Assembly: GCA_012719855.1 (NCBI GenBank)
Contig: JAAXZN010000042.1
Span: forward strand, 26,752-90,751
Reading direction: 5' to 3'
DNA from: Serratia liquefaciens
GTDB lineage: Bacteria; Pseudomonadota; Gammaproteobacteria; Enterobacterales; Enterobacteriaceae
Length of the DNA stretch: 64,000 nt
The translations under genes were made by a program, and so were the position numbers. Of the stretch, positions 27,051 through 36,490 are shown piece by piece; the stretch's first letter is position 1; every line of letters begins with the position of its first letter. Below the pieces are notes generated by a model. That model was not told the DNA's origin, searched no databases, and saw only the letters and a program-made list of their open reading frames with translations.

Positions 27051-27659
27051 ATGTCTTTTCAAGCCCAGAATGCCCAGCAGCGGCAAAATATCCGAAGCCA
27101 AATCCGTCAGCGTAGACGCGCCTTAACGCCTGAACAGCAACAACAATTTTCCCTGCAGATAGCCGAACGCATTGCTGCACATCCACGCGTCCTGGCGGCA
27201 CAGAACATCGCGGTATTTTTGTCTTTCGACGGTGAATTGAATACCCGCCCGTTGATTGAGCGCCTGTGGCAGCTAGGCAAACAGGTTTATCTTCCGGTCC
27301 TGCACCCGTTCAGCCCCGGTAATCTGCTGTTCCTGCATTACACTCCTGAAACGCCGCTGGTGAACAACCGCTTCAATATTCTTGAGCCGCAACTCGACGT
27401 GCGCCAGGTGCTGCCACTGAGTTCGCTCGACGTGGTACTGACGCCGCTGGTGGCCTTTGACCGTACAGGCCAGCGTTTGGGGATGGGGGGAGGCTTCTAC
27501 GATCGCACCCTGCAAAATTGGCAGCACCGCGGCCCTTATCCGATAGGCTTGGCCCATGACTGCCAGCAGGTCGAACAGGTGCCGGTGGAACACTGGGATA
27601 TTCCGCTGCCGGAGATTGTCACCCCCGCACAGAATTGGGTGTGGCAGATCGTTAAATAG
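27051..27659 (+). CDS. fau: 5-formyltetrahydrofolate cyclo-ligase
   Basis: 202 residues from the ATG at 27051 (MSFQAQ). ATP-dependent conversion of 5-formyl-THF to 5,10-methenyl-THF. Motifs: basic RQRRRALTPEQQQ near the N-terminus, VAVFLSF-like strand, and the signature GMGGGFYDRTLQNW. The frame is open further upstream into 6S RNA, but those codons are unlikely to be translated; a clear Shine-Dalgarno is lacking, so the exact start is uncertain. Co-transcription with 6S RNA is known in E. coli. Links to gcvTHP and serA nearby through one-carbon metabolism. Confidence 0.92.
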   Translation: MSFQAQNAQQRQNIRSQIRQRRRALTPEQQQQFSLQIAERIAAHPRVLAAQNIAVFLSFDGELNTRPLIERLWQLGKQVYLPVLHPFSPGNLLFLHYTPETPLVNNRFNILEPQLDVRQVLPLSSLDVVLTPLVAFDRTGQRLGMGGGFYDRTLQNWQHRGPYPIGLAHDCQQVEQVPVEHWDIPLPEIVTPAQNWVWQIVK

Positions 27660-27660
27660 C

Positions 27661-27687
27661 AAAAGGCCGGATAAATCCGGCCTTTTC
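27661..27687. terminator. Bidirectional terminator between fau and serA
   Basis: AAAAGGCCGGAT / ATCCGGCCTTTT stem with a minimal loop, located between convergent stops; A and T runs on either side make it work in both directions. Confidence 0.93.
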
Positions 27688-27704
27688 AGTGACAACACAT
27701 CCAA

Positions 27705-28943
27705 TCAGAACAGCAAGCGAGCACGGATTGTGCCGTCAATCGCCTTCATACGTTGCAATGCCGCATCGGCACGCTCGGTTTCCGCTTCAATGTCGATCAC
27801 CACATAGCCGATTTCCGGACCGGTTTGCAGGTACTGCGCGGCGATGTTCACCCCTTCTTCAGCGAAGATCTGGTTAATCTGCGTCAGTACACCCGGGCGG
27901 TTTTCATGGATGTGCAGCAGGCGACTGGCGTTAGGCCCGTGCGCCGGCAGGGACACTTCCGGGAAGTTAACCGCCGACAGGGTTGAACCGTTGTCGGAAT
28001 ATTTCGCCAGCTTGCCGGCCACTTCGTCACCGATATTCTCCTGCGCTTCCTGAGTGGAGCCGCCAATGTGCGGGGTCAGGATCACGTTATCGAACTCGCA
28101 AAGCGGTGAGTTGAATGGCTCGCTGTTGGTCGCAGGCTCTTCCGGGAAGACGTCGATCGCCGCGCCGGCCAAGTGCTTGCTGGCCAATACCTTGCACAAC
28201 TCGGGAATATCCACCACGGTGCCGCGCGAAGCGTTGATCAGAATCGAGCCCGGCTTCATCAGCGCCAGTTCTTCTGCACCCATCATATTTTTAGTCGACG
28301 GAGTTTCCGGCACGTGCAGCGTCACCACGTCGCTCATATTGAGCAAGTCGGACAGGTGGCGCACCTGCTGGGCATTGCCCAACGGCAGCTTGTTCTCGAT
28401 ATCGTAGAAGAACACTTTCATGCCCAGGCCTTCGGCCAGGATGCCCAGTTGGGTACCGATATGGCCGTAGCCGATAATCCCCAACTTCTTGCCGCGCGCT
28501 TCAAACGAGCCCACGGCCAATTTTTGCCATTCGCCGCGGTGCGCCTTGGCGTTGGCGGAGGGAATGCCGCGCAGCATCAGCAGCAGTTCGCCCAGCACCA
28601 TTTCGGCCACGGATCGGGTATTAGAGAAAGGTGCGTTAAACACCGGAACGCCGCGTTTGGTCGCCGCCTTCAGATCAACCTGGTTAGTGCCGATGCAGAA
28701 ACACCCTACCGCCACCAGCTTTTCTGCCGCGGCGAAGACTTCTTCGGTCAGATGCGTACGCGATCGGATGCCGACGAAGTGAGCATCGCGGATGGATGCC
28801 TTAAGCGCTTCGGTGTCTAACGCACCTTTGTGATATTCAATGTTGGTATATCCGGCTGCCAGCAGATTATCTACCGTGCTCTGATGAACCCCTTCCACCA
28901 ACAGGAATTTAATCCTGTCTTTCTCCAATGATACTTTTGCCAT
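27705..28943 (-). CDS. serA: D-3-phosphoglycerate dehydrogenase
   Basis: 412 residues. First step of serine synthesis: NAD-dependent oxidation of 3-phosphoglycerate. NAD-binding GYGHIGTQLG, catalytic Arg/Glu/His context (INASRGTVVD, ILTPHIGGS), and C-terminal ACT domain about 340-412 (RPGVLTQINQIF), which gives serine feedback inhibition. Close to E. coli SerA throughout. A strong CRP-like site lies about 200 bp upstream. Confidence 0.98.
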   Translation of the reverse strand: MAKVSLEKDRIKFLLVEGVHQSTVDNLLAAGYTNIEYHKGALDTEALKASIRDAHFVGIRSRTHLTEEVFAAAEKLVAVGCFCIGTNQVDLKAATKRGVPVFNAPFSNTRSVAEMVLGELLLMLRGIPSANAKAHRGEWQKLAVGSFEARGKKLGIIGYGHIGTQLGILAEGLGMKVFFYDIENKLPLGNAQQVRHLSDLLNMSDVVTLHVPETPSTKNMMGAEELALMKPGSILINASRGTVVDIPELCKVLASKHLAGAAIDVFPEEPATNSEPFNSPLCEFDNVILTPHIGGSTQEAQENIGDEVAGKLAKYSDNGSTLSAVNFPEVSLPAHGPNASRLLHIHENRPGVLTQINQIFAEEGVNIAAQYLQTGPEIGYVVIDIEAETERADAALQRMKAIDGTIRARLLF

Positions 28944-29138
28944 TTACCCGACCCTATGTTCAGACTTCAGAAGCGGCTGTTGTTAACAGCACGCATCCAA
29001 CATAACAAAAATAACGCGGGCGGCAATACAAACGATTGCCCGCCCGTCAGTACAAGGCTCAGCGATGTTGGCGGTTTCTGGCAGAAAATGCCAAAGGGAA
29101 AGAAATAGACAGAAGCTTTGTGGAGCTAACGCTGACAA

Positions 29139-29154
29139 TGTGACATATGTCACC
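29139..29154. promoter_or_regulatory. CRP-like site upstream of serA
   Basis: TGTGA-CATATG-TCACC: nine of ten conserved positions of TGTGA-N6-TCACA, with a perfect GTGACATATGTCAC palindrome (29140-29153). Confidence 0.65.
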
Positions 29155-29230
29155 AAATTTGGCGCTTTAAAGAAAAGATATTTTAGCCAGTGAATTATGC
29201 GGTTCGCTGGGATCCAAGACCGTATCCCAG

Positions 29231-29253
29231 AGGGGCGCCATGGCGACGCCCCT
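29231..29253 (-). terminator. Hairpin downstream of rpiA
   Basis: AGGGGCG / CGCCCCT 7-bp stem, 14 bp beyond the rpiA stop. No T-run, so only a tentative terminator. Confidence 0.4.
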
Positions 29254-29267
29254 GCTAACACATTCGG

Positions 29268-29924
29268 TTATTCGACGACTTTCACACCTTCAGGCGTGCC
29301 GACCAACGCCACATCGGCGCCTCGGTTGGCGAACAACCCCACGGTCACCACGCCGGCGATACCGTTGATTTTGTTTTCCAGCGCGATGGCGTCGACGATG
29401 CTCAGGTTGTGCACATCGAGGATCACGTTGCCGTTATCGGTCAGCACATTCTGGCGGTACTCCGGCAGTCCGCCCAGCTTCACCAACTCACGCGCCACAT
29501 AGGAACGCGCCATCGGGATCACTTCGACCGGCAACGGGAACTTGCCCAGCACATCGACCTGCTTGCTGGCATCGACGATGCAGATAAACTTGCGCGCGAT
29601 GGCGGCAATGATTTTTTCACGTGTCAACGCGGCACCGCCGCCTTTGATCATCTGCATCTGGCGGTTGATTTCATCCGCGCCATCGACATAAATATCCAGC
29701 GAATCCACTTCATTGCTGTCGAACACGTGGATGCCGAGGCTTTTCAGCTTTGCGGTGGAGGCGTCGGAGCTGGACACCGCCCCTTCGATCTGGTGCTTGA
29801 TTGAGCCAAGCGCATCAATAAAGTGGGCGGCGGTGGAGCCGGTACCTACCCCAACGATGGTGCCAGGGGTTACGTAATCCAGCGCGGCCCAGCCAACCGC
29901 TTTTTTCAGTTCATCCTGCGTCAT
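29268..29924 (-). CDS. rpiA: Ribose-5-phosphate isomerase A
   Basis: 218 residues from the ATG at 29924 ([14 protein letters not shown] as in E. coli; the frame extends upstream without support). Interconverts ribose-5-P and ribulose-5-P. Motifs: GVGTGSTA phosphate loop, [19 protein letters not shown] with the catalytic residues. Divergent from argP, as in E. coli. Its product pool connects with the pentulose phosphates made by the sugar island and with transketolase at the right edge. Confidence 0.98.
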   Translation of the reverse strand: MTQDELKKAVGWAALDYVTPGTIVGVGTGSTAAHFIDALGSIKHQIEGAVSSSDASTAKLKSLGIHVFDSNEVDSLDIYVDGADEINRQMQMIKGGGAALTREKIIAAIARKFICIVDASKQVDVLGKFPLPVEVIPMARSYVARELVKLGGLPEYRQNVLTDNGNVILDVHNLSIVDAIALENKINGIAGVVTVGLFANRGADVALVGTPEGVKVVE

Positions 29925-30126
29925 AATATGTCCATTGCCTCTGTACGAAAACGTGTGCGTATTATAGGGTAAATCGCTATTTTTCACTCAGGCAGGATCA
30001 CACTTCTTCACCCTAAGCCGCATTTTTAGGCGCGTCGCGGCAAAGTCGCGCGGTGATTTTCCACCTGTAAAACACCTCAGATGTGGCATAGTGCCTGTAT
30101 CTATTACTGTAAGGGATATCTTTCCG

Positions 30127-31020
30127 ATGAAACGCCCAGACTATCGAACGCTGCAAGCGCTGGACGCGGTGATCCGTGAGCGCGGCTTTGAGCGCGCCGC
30201 GCAAAAGCTTTGCATCACCCAATCGGCAGTATCCCAGCGCATCAAGCAGTTGGAAAACCTGTTCGGCCAACCGCTGCTGGTGCGCACCGTACCGCCGCGC
30301 CCGACCGAGCAGGGTCAAAAATTGCTGGCGCTGCTGCACCAGGTTGAGTTGCTGGAAGAAGAGTGGTTGGGCAACGACACCGGTATCGACACGCCGTTGC
30401 TGCTGTCGCTGGCGGTCAACGCCGACAGCCTGGCCACCTGGCTGCTGCCGGCGTTAAAACCGGTGCTGACGGACTCCCCTATCCGCCTGAACCTGCAGGT
30501 GGAAGATGAAACCCGGACTCAGGAACGCCTGCGGCGCGGTGAAGTGGTAGGCGCGGTAAGTATCCAACCTCAGCCGCTGCCGAGCTGCCTGGTCGACCGG
30601 TTGGGCGCGCTGGACTATCTGTTTGTCGCCTCGAAAGGTTTTGCCGAGCGCTACTTCCCGAACGGCGTCACGCGTTCTGCGCTGCTGAAAGCGCCGGCGG
30701 TGGCGTTCGACCATCTCGATGACATGCACCAGGCTTTCCTGCAGCAGAACTTTGATCTGTCGCCGGGCAGCGTTCCCTGCCATATCGTGAACTCATCGGA
30801 AGCCTTCGTGCAGTTGGCTCGTCAGGGCACCACCTGCTGTATGATCCCGCATCTGCAGATTGAGAGAGAGTTGGAGTCGGGCGAGCTTATCGACCTGACA
30901 CCGGGTCTGTTCCAGCGCCGCATGCTGTTCTGGCACCGCTTCGCGCCGGAAAGCCGCATGATGCGTAAAGTGACCGATGCCCTGCTGGAGCACGGTCGCC
31001 AGGTTCTGCGTCAGGATTAA
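30127..31020 (+). CDS. argP: LysR-family regulator ArgP (IciA)
   Basis: 297 residues from the ATG at 30127, matching E. coli length and start ([22 protein letters not shown]). N-terminal winged helix with [15 protein letters not shown], then the two-lobed effector domain. ArgP senses arginine and lysine and activates the arginine exporter argO, which lies 0.9 kb downstream on the other strand (31926-32543). Own terminator follows. Confidence 0.97.
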   Translation: MKRPDYRTLQALDAVIRERGFERAAQKLCITQSAVSQRIKQLENLFGQPLLVRTVPPRPTEQGQKLLALLHQVELLEEEWLGNDTGIDTPLLLSLAVNADSLATWLLPALKPVLTDSPIRLNLQVEDETRTQERLRRGEVVGAVSIQPQPLPSCLVDRLGALDYLFVASKGFAERYFPNGVTRSALLKAPAVAFDHLDDMHQAFLQQNFDLSPGSVPCHIVNSSEAFVQLARQGTTCCMIPHLQIERELESGELIDLTPGLFQRRMLFWHRFAPESRMMRKVTDALLEHGRQVLRQD

Positions 31021-31026
31021 AAGGGG

Positions 31027-31054
31027 AAAAGGTTCGCCGCGGCGAACCTTTTTT
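31027..31054. terminator. Bidirectional terminator between argP and yggE
   Basis: AAAAGGTTCGCC / GGCGAACCTTTT with a GC loop and a T6 tract on the + strand; A4 on the left gives a T-run for the leftward gene too. Confidence 0.93.
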
Positions 31055-31071
31055 ACTGAATACGGCCGGTG

Positions 31072-31803
31072 TTACTGCGCCGCGTTGCGCTGCAGCTCGA
31101 ACACCACATCAACCTGATCGTCAAAGTGAATGCTCTGCTGTTCGTAGGTTTGCGCCACGTCGCTTTCCGCAGCGGCTCCCGCCGATTTGTACATGCGCGC
31201 TACCGGCATTGGCTGATAGTTGGCAACATGATAACGAATGCTGTAAACCGGCCCCAGTTTCGCGTTAAAGCCTTTCGCCAGTGAAGCCGCCTGCTGCGTG
31301 GCGTTCTCGATGGCTTTCTGACGCGCCTGTTCGCGGTAAACATCCGGTTTGGCAACGCCAAGCTCAACGGCGCGGATCTCGTTGAGGCCGGACTTCAACG
31401 CCCCGTCCAGCAGTTCGTTCAACTTATCCAACTGACGCAGCGTAACCTGTACCTGGCGTACGGCACGGTAGCCTTTCAGCACCGACTCACCGGTTTTCAG
31501 GTAATCGTATTCCGGTTGAGTGCGCAGGTTAGCCGCGCTGATGTCTTTCTTCTCGATATTGTTTTTCTGCAGGAAATCAAAATATTGCGCTACGCGCTCA
31601 TCAACCTGCTTCTTCGCCTGCGCAGCGTCTTTAGAAGAGACGCTGACCTCGATCGCCAGGGTGGCGATATCTGGAGTGGCATCAACGCTTGATGTGCCAG
31701 AAGTCACCACGTGCGGCCCTTCCGGCACTTCCGCCGCTTGCAGCGCCAGCGGTAACGTCCCTAATCCAATCATTGCGGCCATAGCCAATGCTTTAAGCTT
31801 CAC
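31072..31803 (-). CDS. yggE: SIMPL-domain oxidative stress defence protein YggE
   Basis: 243 residues with a signal peptide (cleavage near ALQA-AEV, residue 23) and one SIMPL (DUF541) domain over most of the rest (VTSGTSSVDATPDIATLAIEVS...; ARQKAIENATQQAASLA). Periplasmic. E. coli YggE reduces intracellular reactive oxygen by an unknown mechanism. Stands between argP and argO, as in E. coli. Confidence 0.93.
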   Translation of the reverse strand: MKLKALAMAAMIGLGTLPLALQAAEVPEGPHVVTSGTSSVDATPDIATLAIEVSVSSKDAAQAKKQVDERVAQYFDFLQKNNIEKKDISAANLRTQPEYDYLKTGESVLKGYRAVRQVQVTLRQLDKLNELLDGALKSGLNEIRAVELGVAKPDVYREQARQKAIENATQQAASLAKGFNAKLGPVYSIRYHVANYQPMPVARMYKSAGAAAESDVAQTYEQQSIHFDDQVDVVFELQRNAAQ

Positions 31804-31925
31804 AGAGTCTCCTTGATGACAGGCTGTAACTGATTACCGGCCTTTCTCGACTGAAAACGGCCGGTTCCTTGGCATCAAACGTAGCATATCGCACGGGCTT
31901 TTGAATTCGGATTAGTGACAAATTC

Positions 31926-32543
31926 TTATAAACTTGCGCCCTGCCAGGCCAACTGCAATGCAATGCCCCACATCACCACGCCGACCAGCGTATTGATGAC
32001 GCGCTGCGCCATTTGGGTGTTCAACCAGGGGGCCAGCCAGGAAGCCAACAGCGCCAACGCGAAGAACCAAAGAATGGAGGCGCTCACCGCTCCCAGCGCA
32101 AACCAGGAGCGAACGTCCGGCGCCAACTGGCCACCCAGGCTGCCCAGCACCACAAAAGTATCGAGATAAACGTGCGGATTGAGCCAGGTTACCGCCAGCA
32201 TGGTCACCACCAGCCGCCAGCGGCTCTGCTTCAGCGCCTCGGCCGTTGCCAGCGCCAATTGCCGGCTGAACGCGGTGCGAAACGCCCCCCAGCCGTACCA
32301 CAACAGAAAGGCGACGCCGCCCCAGGTGACCAAAGCCAGCAGCAACGGCGAACGACTCAACAACGCGCTTCCACCGAAAATCCCCGCGCAAATCAACACG
32401 ACATCGCTCAATGCGCACAGTGAGGCGACCATCAGATGATACTGACGGCGGATGCCTTGGTTCATGACAAAAACATTTTGCGGGCCCAGCGGCAGGATCA
32501 TCGCGGCGCTCAGGGCAAAGCCCTGCAGAAAGACAGCTAGCAT
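31926..32543 (-). CDS. argO: Arginine exporter ArgO (LysE family)
   Basis: 205 residues from the ATG at 32543 (AGGA about six bases before it; a GTG four codons earlier lacks spacing). Six-TM LysE-type amino acid exporter. Diagnostic blocks [24 protein letters not shown] and [21 protein letters not shown], very close to E. coli. Exports arginine and canavanine under ArgP control. Confidence 0.96.
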   Translation of the reverse strand: MLAVFLQGFALSAAMILPLGPQNVFVMNQGIRRQYHLMVASLCALSDVVLICAGIFGGSALLSRSPLLLALVTWGGVAFLLWYGWGAFRTAFSRQLALATAEALKQSRWRLVVTMLAVTWLNPHVYLDTFVVLGSLGGQLAPDVRSWFALGAVSASILWFFALALLASWLAPWLNTQMAQRVINTLVGVVMWGIALQLAWQGASL

Positions 32544-32665
32544 GGTATTCCTCACAGAAAGAGTGCGCCGGTCAGCGGCGCGTGTCGGTCAACACGCGCA
32601 TCATAGGAGGAAAAAATTATTAGGTGAAATTGATATTTATAATCAACTATCAGCAATGCTAATAA

Positions 32666-33484
32666 TCAGGCGGGAAGAACAAAACCCAGCTCCTGAGAAA
32701 TGCGCTGCGCGGTCGCCAGCACCGGCTTAATCAGCGCTTTGACGCCGATTTGTTGCAGTTTGGCGGTCGGCAACGATACCGATACCGCGTAGGGTACCCG
32801 CTGCTGAATATCAAATACCGGCGCCGCTACGCAGGACACCCCCAGCTCATTCTCTTCACGATCCATTGCCATGCCGCGCTGGCGAATATCGGCCAGTTCC
32901 TCATACATCTTGGGCAATTCGGTAATGGTATTGCGCGTCAGCGTCTGGATTTCATGCTGATGTGTCTGCCAGTAGCGATCGGGGTAATCGCTGTTGCCAT
33001 AGGCCATAAAAATCTTGCCCATCGCCGAGCAGTACAGTGGCATATGCTGGCCGATATAGGCACGGGTACGCATCATGCCGGTCGTGGGTTCCAGCTTGTA
33101 GATCAAAATGACGTGGTCGTCTTCGCGGCTGGAGAAGTTCACCGTCTCCCCGACCTCAAGATTGAGCTGCTCCAGATGCGGTGCGGCAACGTGGATGATA
33201 TTCAACGAGGAAAGCGCTTTCTGACCGACAGAAATGAACTTGGTGGTCAGGCGATAGCTGCCGGGCGACGGCGCCTGAGTCACGTAACCGCTGGTATGCA
33301 AACCCTGCAGCAGGCGATGGACGGTGCTTTTATTCATGCCGGCCAGTTCAGACAGATGGGCCAGCGGGCAACCGTTAGGGTAGTTGCTCAGGATCTCAAT
33401 CAGTTGCAAACCGCGGAACAGGCTTTGGCTGCCCAGGGGTTTGTCTTTCTTGTCATCTTTTTCGTCGACAGCTTTCAGGCTCAT
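32666..33484 (-). CDS. IclR-family regulator of the sugar-acid island (YiaJ/PlaR-like)
   Basis: 272 residues. N-terminal helix-turn-helix (LAGMNKSTVHRLLQGLHTSGYV) at about 40-75 and an IclR effector domain from about 95 (GQHMPLYCSAMGKIFMA; DREENELGVSCVAAPVFD). Divergent from the ABC operon across 362 bp and upstream of the yia genes, like YiaJ (PlaR), the repressor of E. coli yiaK-S. The 31-bp elements at 33753 and 38649 are the natural candidates for its operator. The gene is therefore probably the repressor of both units. Orthology to yiaJ is likely but not proven, so no symbol is given. Confidence 0.9.
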   Translation of the reverse strand: MSLKAVDEKDDKKDKPLGSQSLFRGLQLIEILSNYPNGCPLAHLSELAGMNKSTVHRLLQGLHTSGYVTQAPSPGSYRLTTKFISVGQKALSSLNIIHVAAPHLEQLNLEVGETVNFSSREDDHVILIYKLEPTTGMMRTRAYIGQHMPLYCSAMGKIFMAYGNSDYPDRYWQTHQHEIQTLTRNTITELPKMYEELADIRQRGMAMDREENELGVSCVAAPVFDIQQRVPYAVSVSLPTAKLQQIGVKALIKPVLATAQRISQELGFVLPA

Positions 33485-33846
33485 AACGCAATTTCTCCAG
33501 TGTCGAACCGCCGACCAACGCCACCGCGTGGCAAACGGCCCCTTTGCCGGGAATATTACCCCAAGGCCCGCATCAGGTGAAGACGGAACGCCGTTTCATT
33601 GTCAGCAGCAGGTTAAAATTGCGCAACATTCTGCTAACTCTCGAAGTGAGTTGTGCGTCACAATTCCGCAAAGAAATAAATAACTTATTGTTTTAAAACA
33701 AAAATTAAAACACCTTCGGCTTTGCTTTAGATCGGTGTTCGTCATATTATTTTTGAAATTGAATTTCGCATATTGAAATTTAACGGCGATATAAACACCA
33801 AAAAGCATCAATACGATTGCGTATTTCACTACCAGGGGCGCATCAC
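33485..33846. other. Divergent promoter region of the sugar island
   Basis: 362 bp with no gene. Contains TTGTG-CGT-CACAA (near 33651), a perfect TTGTTTTAAAACAA palindrome (33688-33701), AT-rich tracts, and the 31-bp operator-like element. A reading frame across it (33602-33853, leftward) lacks a ribosome site and is judged spurious. Confidence 0.6.
33753..33783. promoter_or_regulatory. 31-bp operator-like element, copy 1 (ABC-lactonase operon)
   Basis: Begins with the perfect palindrome GAAATTGAATTTC (33755-33767) and ends with ATATTGAAATTTAA. It is 28/31 identical to the element at 38649-38679. Located 63 bp before the ATP-binding protein start. Confidence 0.75.
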
Positions 33847-35400
33847 ATGACACCAGATAATGCGGAACAACCCATTCTTACCCTCAGCCATATCGTTAAG
33901 CGCTTTGGCGGCAACGTCGCGGTGAACGACGTCAGCCTGCAGGTGATGCCGGGCGAAGTCCTGGCCCTGCTGGGCGAAAATGGCGCAGGCAAATCGACGC
34001 TGATCAAAGTGCTGGCCGGGGTGTATCCGCGCGACGGCGGCGACATTCAGTTCCAGGGCACCAGCATAGCCTCCGCCGCGGCGATAAAAAGTGACAGTCG
34101 CCAGCCTATTGCCTTTATTCATCAGGATCTCGGGCTGATCGAATGGATGACGGTAGCGGAAAACATGGCGCTGGTGATGGGATTCCCGCGCCGCTTCGGC
34201 CTGATCGACTGGCGAGCCATCCGCCGTCGCGCCGCTCAGGCGCTGCAGGATGTCGGCATCGCGCTGGATCCCGACGCCAGGGTGTTCGAACTGTCGCGCA
34301 CCGAGAAATCGCTGTTGGCGATCGCCCGGGCGGTGGCCGTTAACGCCGAACTGCTGGTGTTGGATGAGCCCACCGCCTCGCTGCCCGCCAACGATGTGCG
34401 TCATCTGTTTGCCGTCATTAACCGGCTGCGCGACAAAAAGGTCGGCATGATTTACGTCACCCACCGGCTGGATGAAGTGATCGAGATTGCCGACCGGGTA
34501 TGCGTCATGCGCGACGGCCGCTATGTGGCGGGCGGCAATACCGCCGACTATTCGCTGCGCGATCTGGTGCAGATGATCGTCGGTGAAGCAATAGCGGGCG
34601 ATCAGCGCGAGCCCCTGCCGGAACACCAGCCGCCGGTGCTGCAGCTCAACCATGTGGTGGTGGGCGATATCGGCCCGGTCAGCTTTAGCCTGCAGCCCGG
34701 TGAAATGCTGGCGTTGGCTGGCCTGCGCGGCGCCGGGCAGGAGGAGATCGGCCGCTTGCTGTTCGGCCTGCGTCACGCCGATGAAGGCAAAATCCGCTTT
34801 CGTGACCAACCCTATAGCGCCGATAGCCCGCAACATGCCATGGCCTGCGGCGTCTCGCTGGTGGCAGGCGACCGCACCGGTGAAAGCCTGGTGATGTCGA
34901 TGAGCGTGCGTGAAAATCTGTTTATCAATCCCTGTGCCAGTGGCCACAAACTGCTGTCCCGCTACAGCCGCCGGGCTGAAATTGGTGCCAGTTGGTGGAA
35001 GGTACAGTTGTTCGACGTCCGGCCCAAAGACGTCAATATCGATATCAGCGCCCTGTCCGGCGGCAATCAGCAAAAGGTGGTGATGGCACGCTGGATGCAC
35101 CTGGGCGCCCCGCTGCTGATTTTGGAAGATCCCACCGCCGGCGTAGACGTAGGAGCACGGGCGGAAATCTATCATCTGTTAAATAAATCCCTGGCGGAGG
35201 GCGTGGCGGTATTGGTGATCTCCAATGACTTTGAAGAGATCGCCCATATCTGCAACCGCGCTCTGGTATTCAACCGGGGAAAAGTGGTCGGCGAGCTGAA
35301 AAACCAGCAGGTGTCATTCGCCAATTTATTGGAACTGGCCTCCGCCAGCTCCGGGGAAACCCTCACGACAACGTTAGAATCTGAGGTAGGCCATGTCTAA
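33847..35400 (+). CDS. Sugar ABC transporter, tandem ATPase (RbsA/XylG type)
   Basis: 517 residues from the ATG at 33847 (AGGGGCG upstream). Two fused nucleotide-binding domains. The first has Walker A GENGAGKST at 43-51 and Walker B LLVLDEPTASLP, with a weak signature (LSRTEKS), usual in this family. The second has the typical degenerate Walker A (LRGAGQEE), LSGGNQQKVVMARW signature and LLILEDPTAGVDVGA. Powers uptake of a monosaccharide or derivative with the permease (8-bp overlap) and binding protein that follow. Preceded by the shared 31-bp element, so probably induced with the yia genes. Confidence 0.93.
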   Translation: MTPDNAEQPILTLSHIVKRFGGNVAVNDVSLQVMPGEVLALLGENGAGKSTLIKVLAGVYPRDGGDIQFQGTSIASAAAIKSDSRQPIAFIHQDLGLIEWMTVAENMALVMGFPRRFGLIDWRAIRRRAAQALQDVGIALDPDARVFELSRTEKSLLAIARAVAVNAELLVLDEPTASLPANDVRHLFAVINRLRDKKVGMIYVTHRLDEVIEIADRVCVMRDGRYVAGGNTADYSLRDLVQMIVGEAIAGDQREPLPEHQPPVLQLNHVVVGDIGPVSFSLQPGEMLALAGLRGAGQEEIGRLLFGLRHADEGKIRFRDQPYSADSPQHAMACGVSLVAGDRTGESLVMSMSVRENLFINPCASGHKLLSRYSRRAEIGASWWKVQLFDVRPKDVNIDISALSGGNQQKVVMARWMHLGAPLLILEDPTAGVDVGARAEIYHLLNKSLAEGVAVLVISNDFEEIAHICNRALVFNRGKVVGELKNQQVSFANLLELASASSGETLTTTLESEVGHV

Positions 35401-36475
35401 AACATCTGTTAAATCAACGGCACTGGAGCAAAGAGTCAGCCTGTCGCAGGACGGCGCCGGCCCCTGGCTGATGCAGGTTCTCACCCGCTACGGCCTGCTG
35501 CTGCTGTGCGTTGCGCTGGTGGTGCTGTTTTCGCTGATCGCACCGTCCTTCGCGTCCATGCTGACGCTGCAGGCGATCCTTTCCAGCAAAGCCAAGATTG
35601 CGCTGCTGGCGCTGGCGGCGACCATCCCGATGATCGTCGGCAAAATTGACCTTAACGTCGGTTTCGGCATCGTGCTGTGGCATATCCTGGCCATCACCCT
35701 GCAGGTGGAATATGGCTTTTCGTGGCAGATGGCGGTGCTGACGGTACTGGCCCTTTCCGCGCTGTACGGCCTGTTGAACGGCATTCTGGTGGCACTGGCG
35801 GACATCGACAGCTTCGTCGCCACGCTCGGATCCGGCACCGTGCTGTATGCCATTGCGCTGTGGCACTCCGGCGGGCGGCAGATCGTCGGCGATCTGCCGG
35901 ACGCTTTCATCGCCCTGCACCATACCGAGATCGGCGGGATCCCGATCGTCGCATTCTATGTGCTGATCGTTGCCGTGGTGCTGTGGTTAATCACCGAACA
36001 TACCCCGCTTGGCCGCTGCATGTACGCCGTGGGCGGCAATCCGGCGGCGGCGCGGCTGAACGGCATCTCGGTCAATCGCTTCACCATTGGCGCCTTTATC
36101 GCCTCCAGCGTGCTGACCGGTTTCAGTGGCGTACTGATCGCCGCCGAACAGGGCGTGGGTCAGGCCAGCGTCGGCATGGACTACCTGCTGCCGGCCCTGG
36201 TCGGCGCCTTCCTCGGCAGTACCACCATTCGCCCGGGCCGGGTTAACGTCTGGGGCACCGTGGTTGGCATTGCCATTTTGGCTATCGGCATCGCCGGTAT
36301 CCAACAGTTCGGCGGTGAATTCTGGGTCGAGCCGCTGTTCAACGGCGCGACGCTGCTGCTGTCGATCACCCTGGCCGGCTATGCCCAACGCCGCCGGTTA
36401 CTCAATCAAAAAGCGGTACAACGCAGCCCAGCCGCTACGGCTGATAAAAATAACCAAAAAGCGATCAATCCTTAA
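35393..36475 (+). CDS. Sugar ABC transporter permease (RbsC type)
   Basis: 360 residues with about 8-10 hydrophobic membrane segments; BPD_transp_2 family. The conserved permease region lies around NPAAARLNGISVNRFTIGAFIASSVLTGFSGVL, the family's EAA-like loop, and FLGSTTIRPGRVNVWGTVVG. Starts inside the ATPase gene (8-bp overlap) and ends 15 bp before the binding-protein start, so the three are one operon. Inner membrane; forms a homodimer channel by family analogy. Confidence 0.93.
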   Translation: MSKTSVKSTALEQRVSLSQDGAGPWLMQVLTRYGLLLLCVALVVLFSLIAPSFASMLTLQAILSSKAKIALLALAATIPMIVGKIDLNVGFGIVLWHILAITLQVEYGFSWQMAVLTVLALSALYGLLNGILVALADIDSFVATLGSGTVLYAIALWHSGGRQIVGDLPDAFIALHHTEIGGIPIVAFYVLIVAVVLWLITEHTPLGRCMYAVGGNPAAARLNGISVNRFTIGAFIASSVLTGFSGVLIAAEQGVGQASVGMDYLLPALVGAFLGSTTIRPGRVNVWGTVVGIAILAIGIAGIQQFGGEFWVEPLFNGATLLLSITLAGYAQRRRLLNQKAVQRSPAATADKNNQKAINP

Positions 36476-36490
36476 CCAGGAGTGCACCGA

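Larger units (their letters stand above)
28944..29267. other. serA upstream region with no gene
   Basis: 324 bp between serA and the rpiA stop. Holds the serA promoter region, the CRP-like site, a CCAAATTTGG palindrome at 29153-29162 and the hairpin after rpiA. E. coli serA is under Lrp and CRP control; AT-rich tracts here would fit Lrp. Confidence 0.55.

Noticed and set aside
28983..29261. Leftward 92-codon frame upstream of serA
   Set aside because: Overlaps the CRP-like site and the hairpin after rpiA and has no recognisable protein features.
33651..33663. TTGTG-CGT-CACAA considered as a CRP site
   Set aside because: The GTGA and TCAC halves are eight bases apart, not six, so it does not fit the CRP consensus; listed only as part of the promoter region.
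33602..33853. Leftward 83-codon frame across the sugar-island promoter
   Set aside because: It covers the operator element and AT-rich promoter DNA, has no ribosome site and an odd Phe/Cys-rich translation; best explained by chance.
34250..34450. Weak ABC signature in the first domain of the sugar ATPase
   Set aside because: Degeneracy of one domain is normal in RbsA-type tandem ATPases, so it is not a defect.
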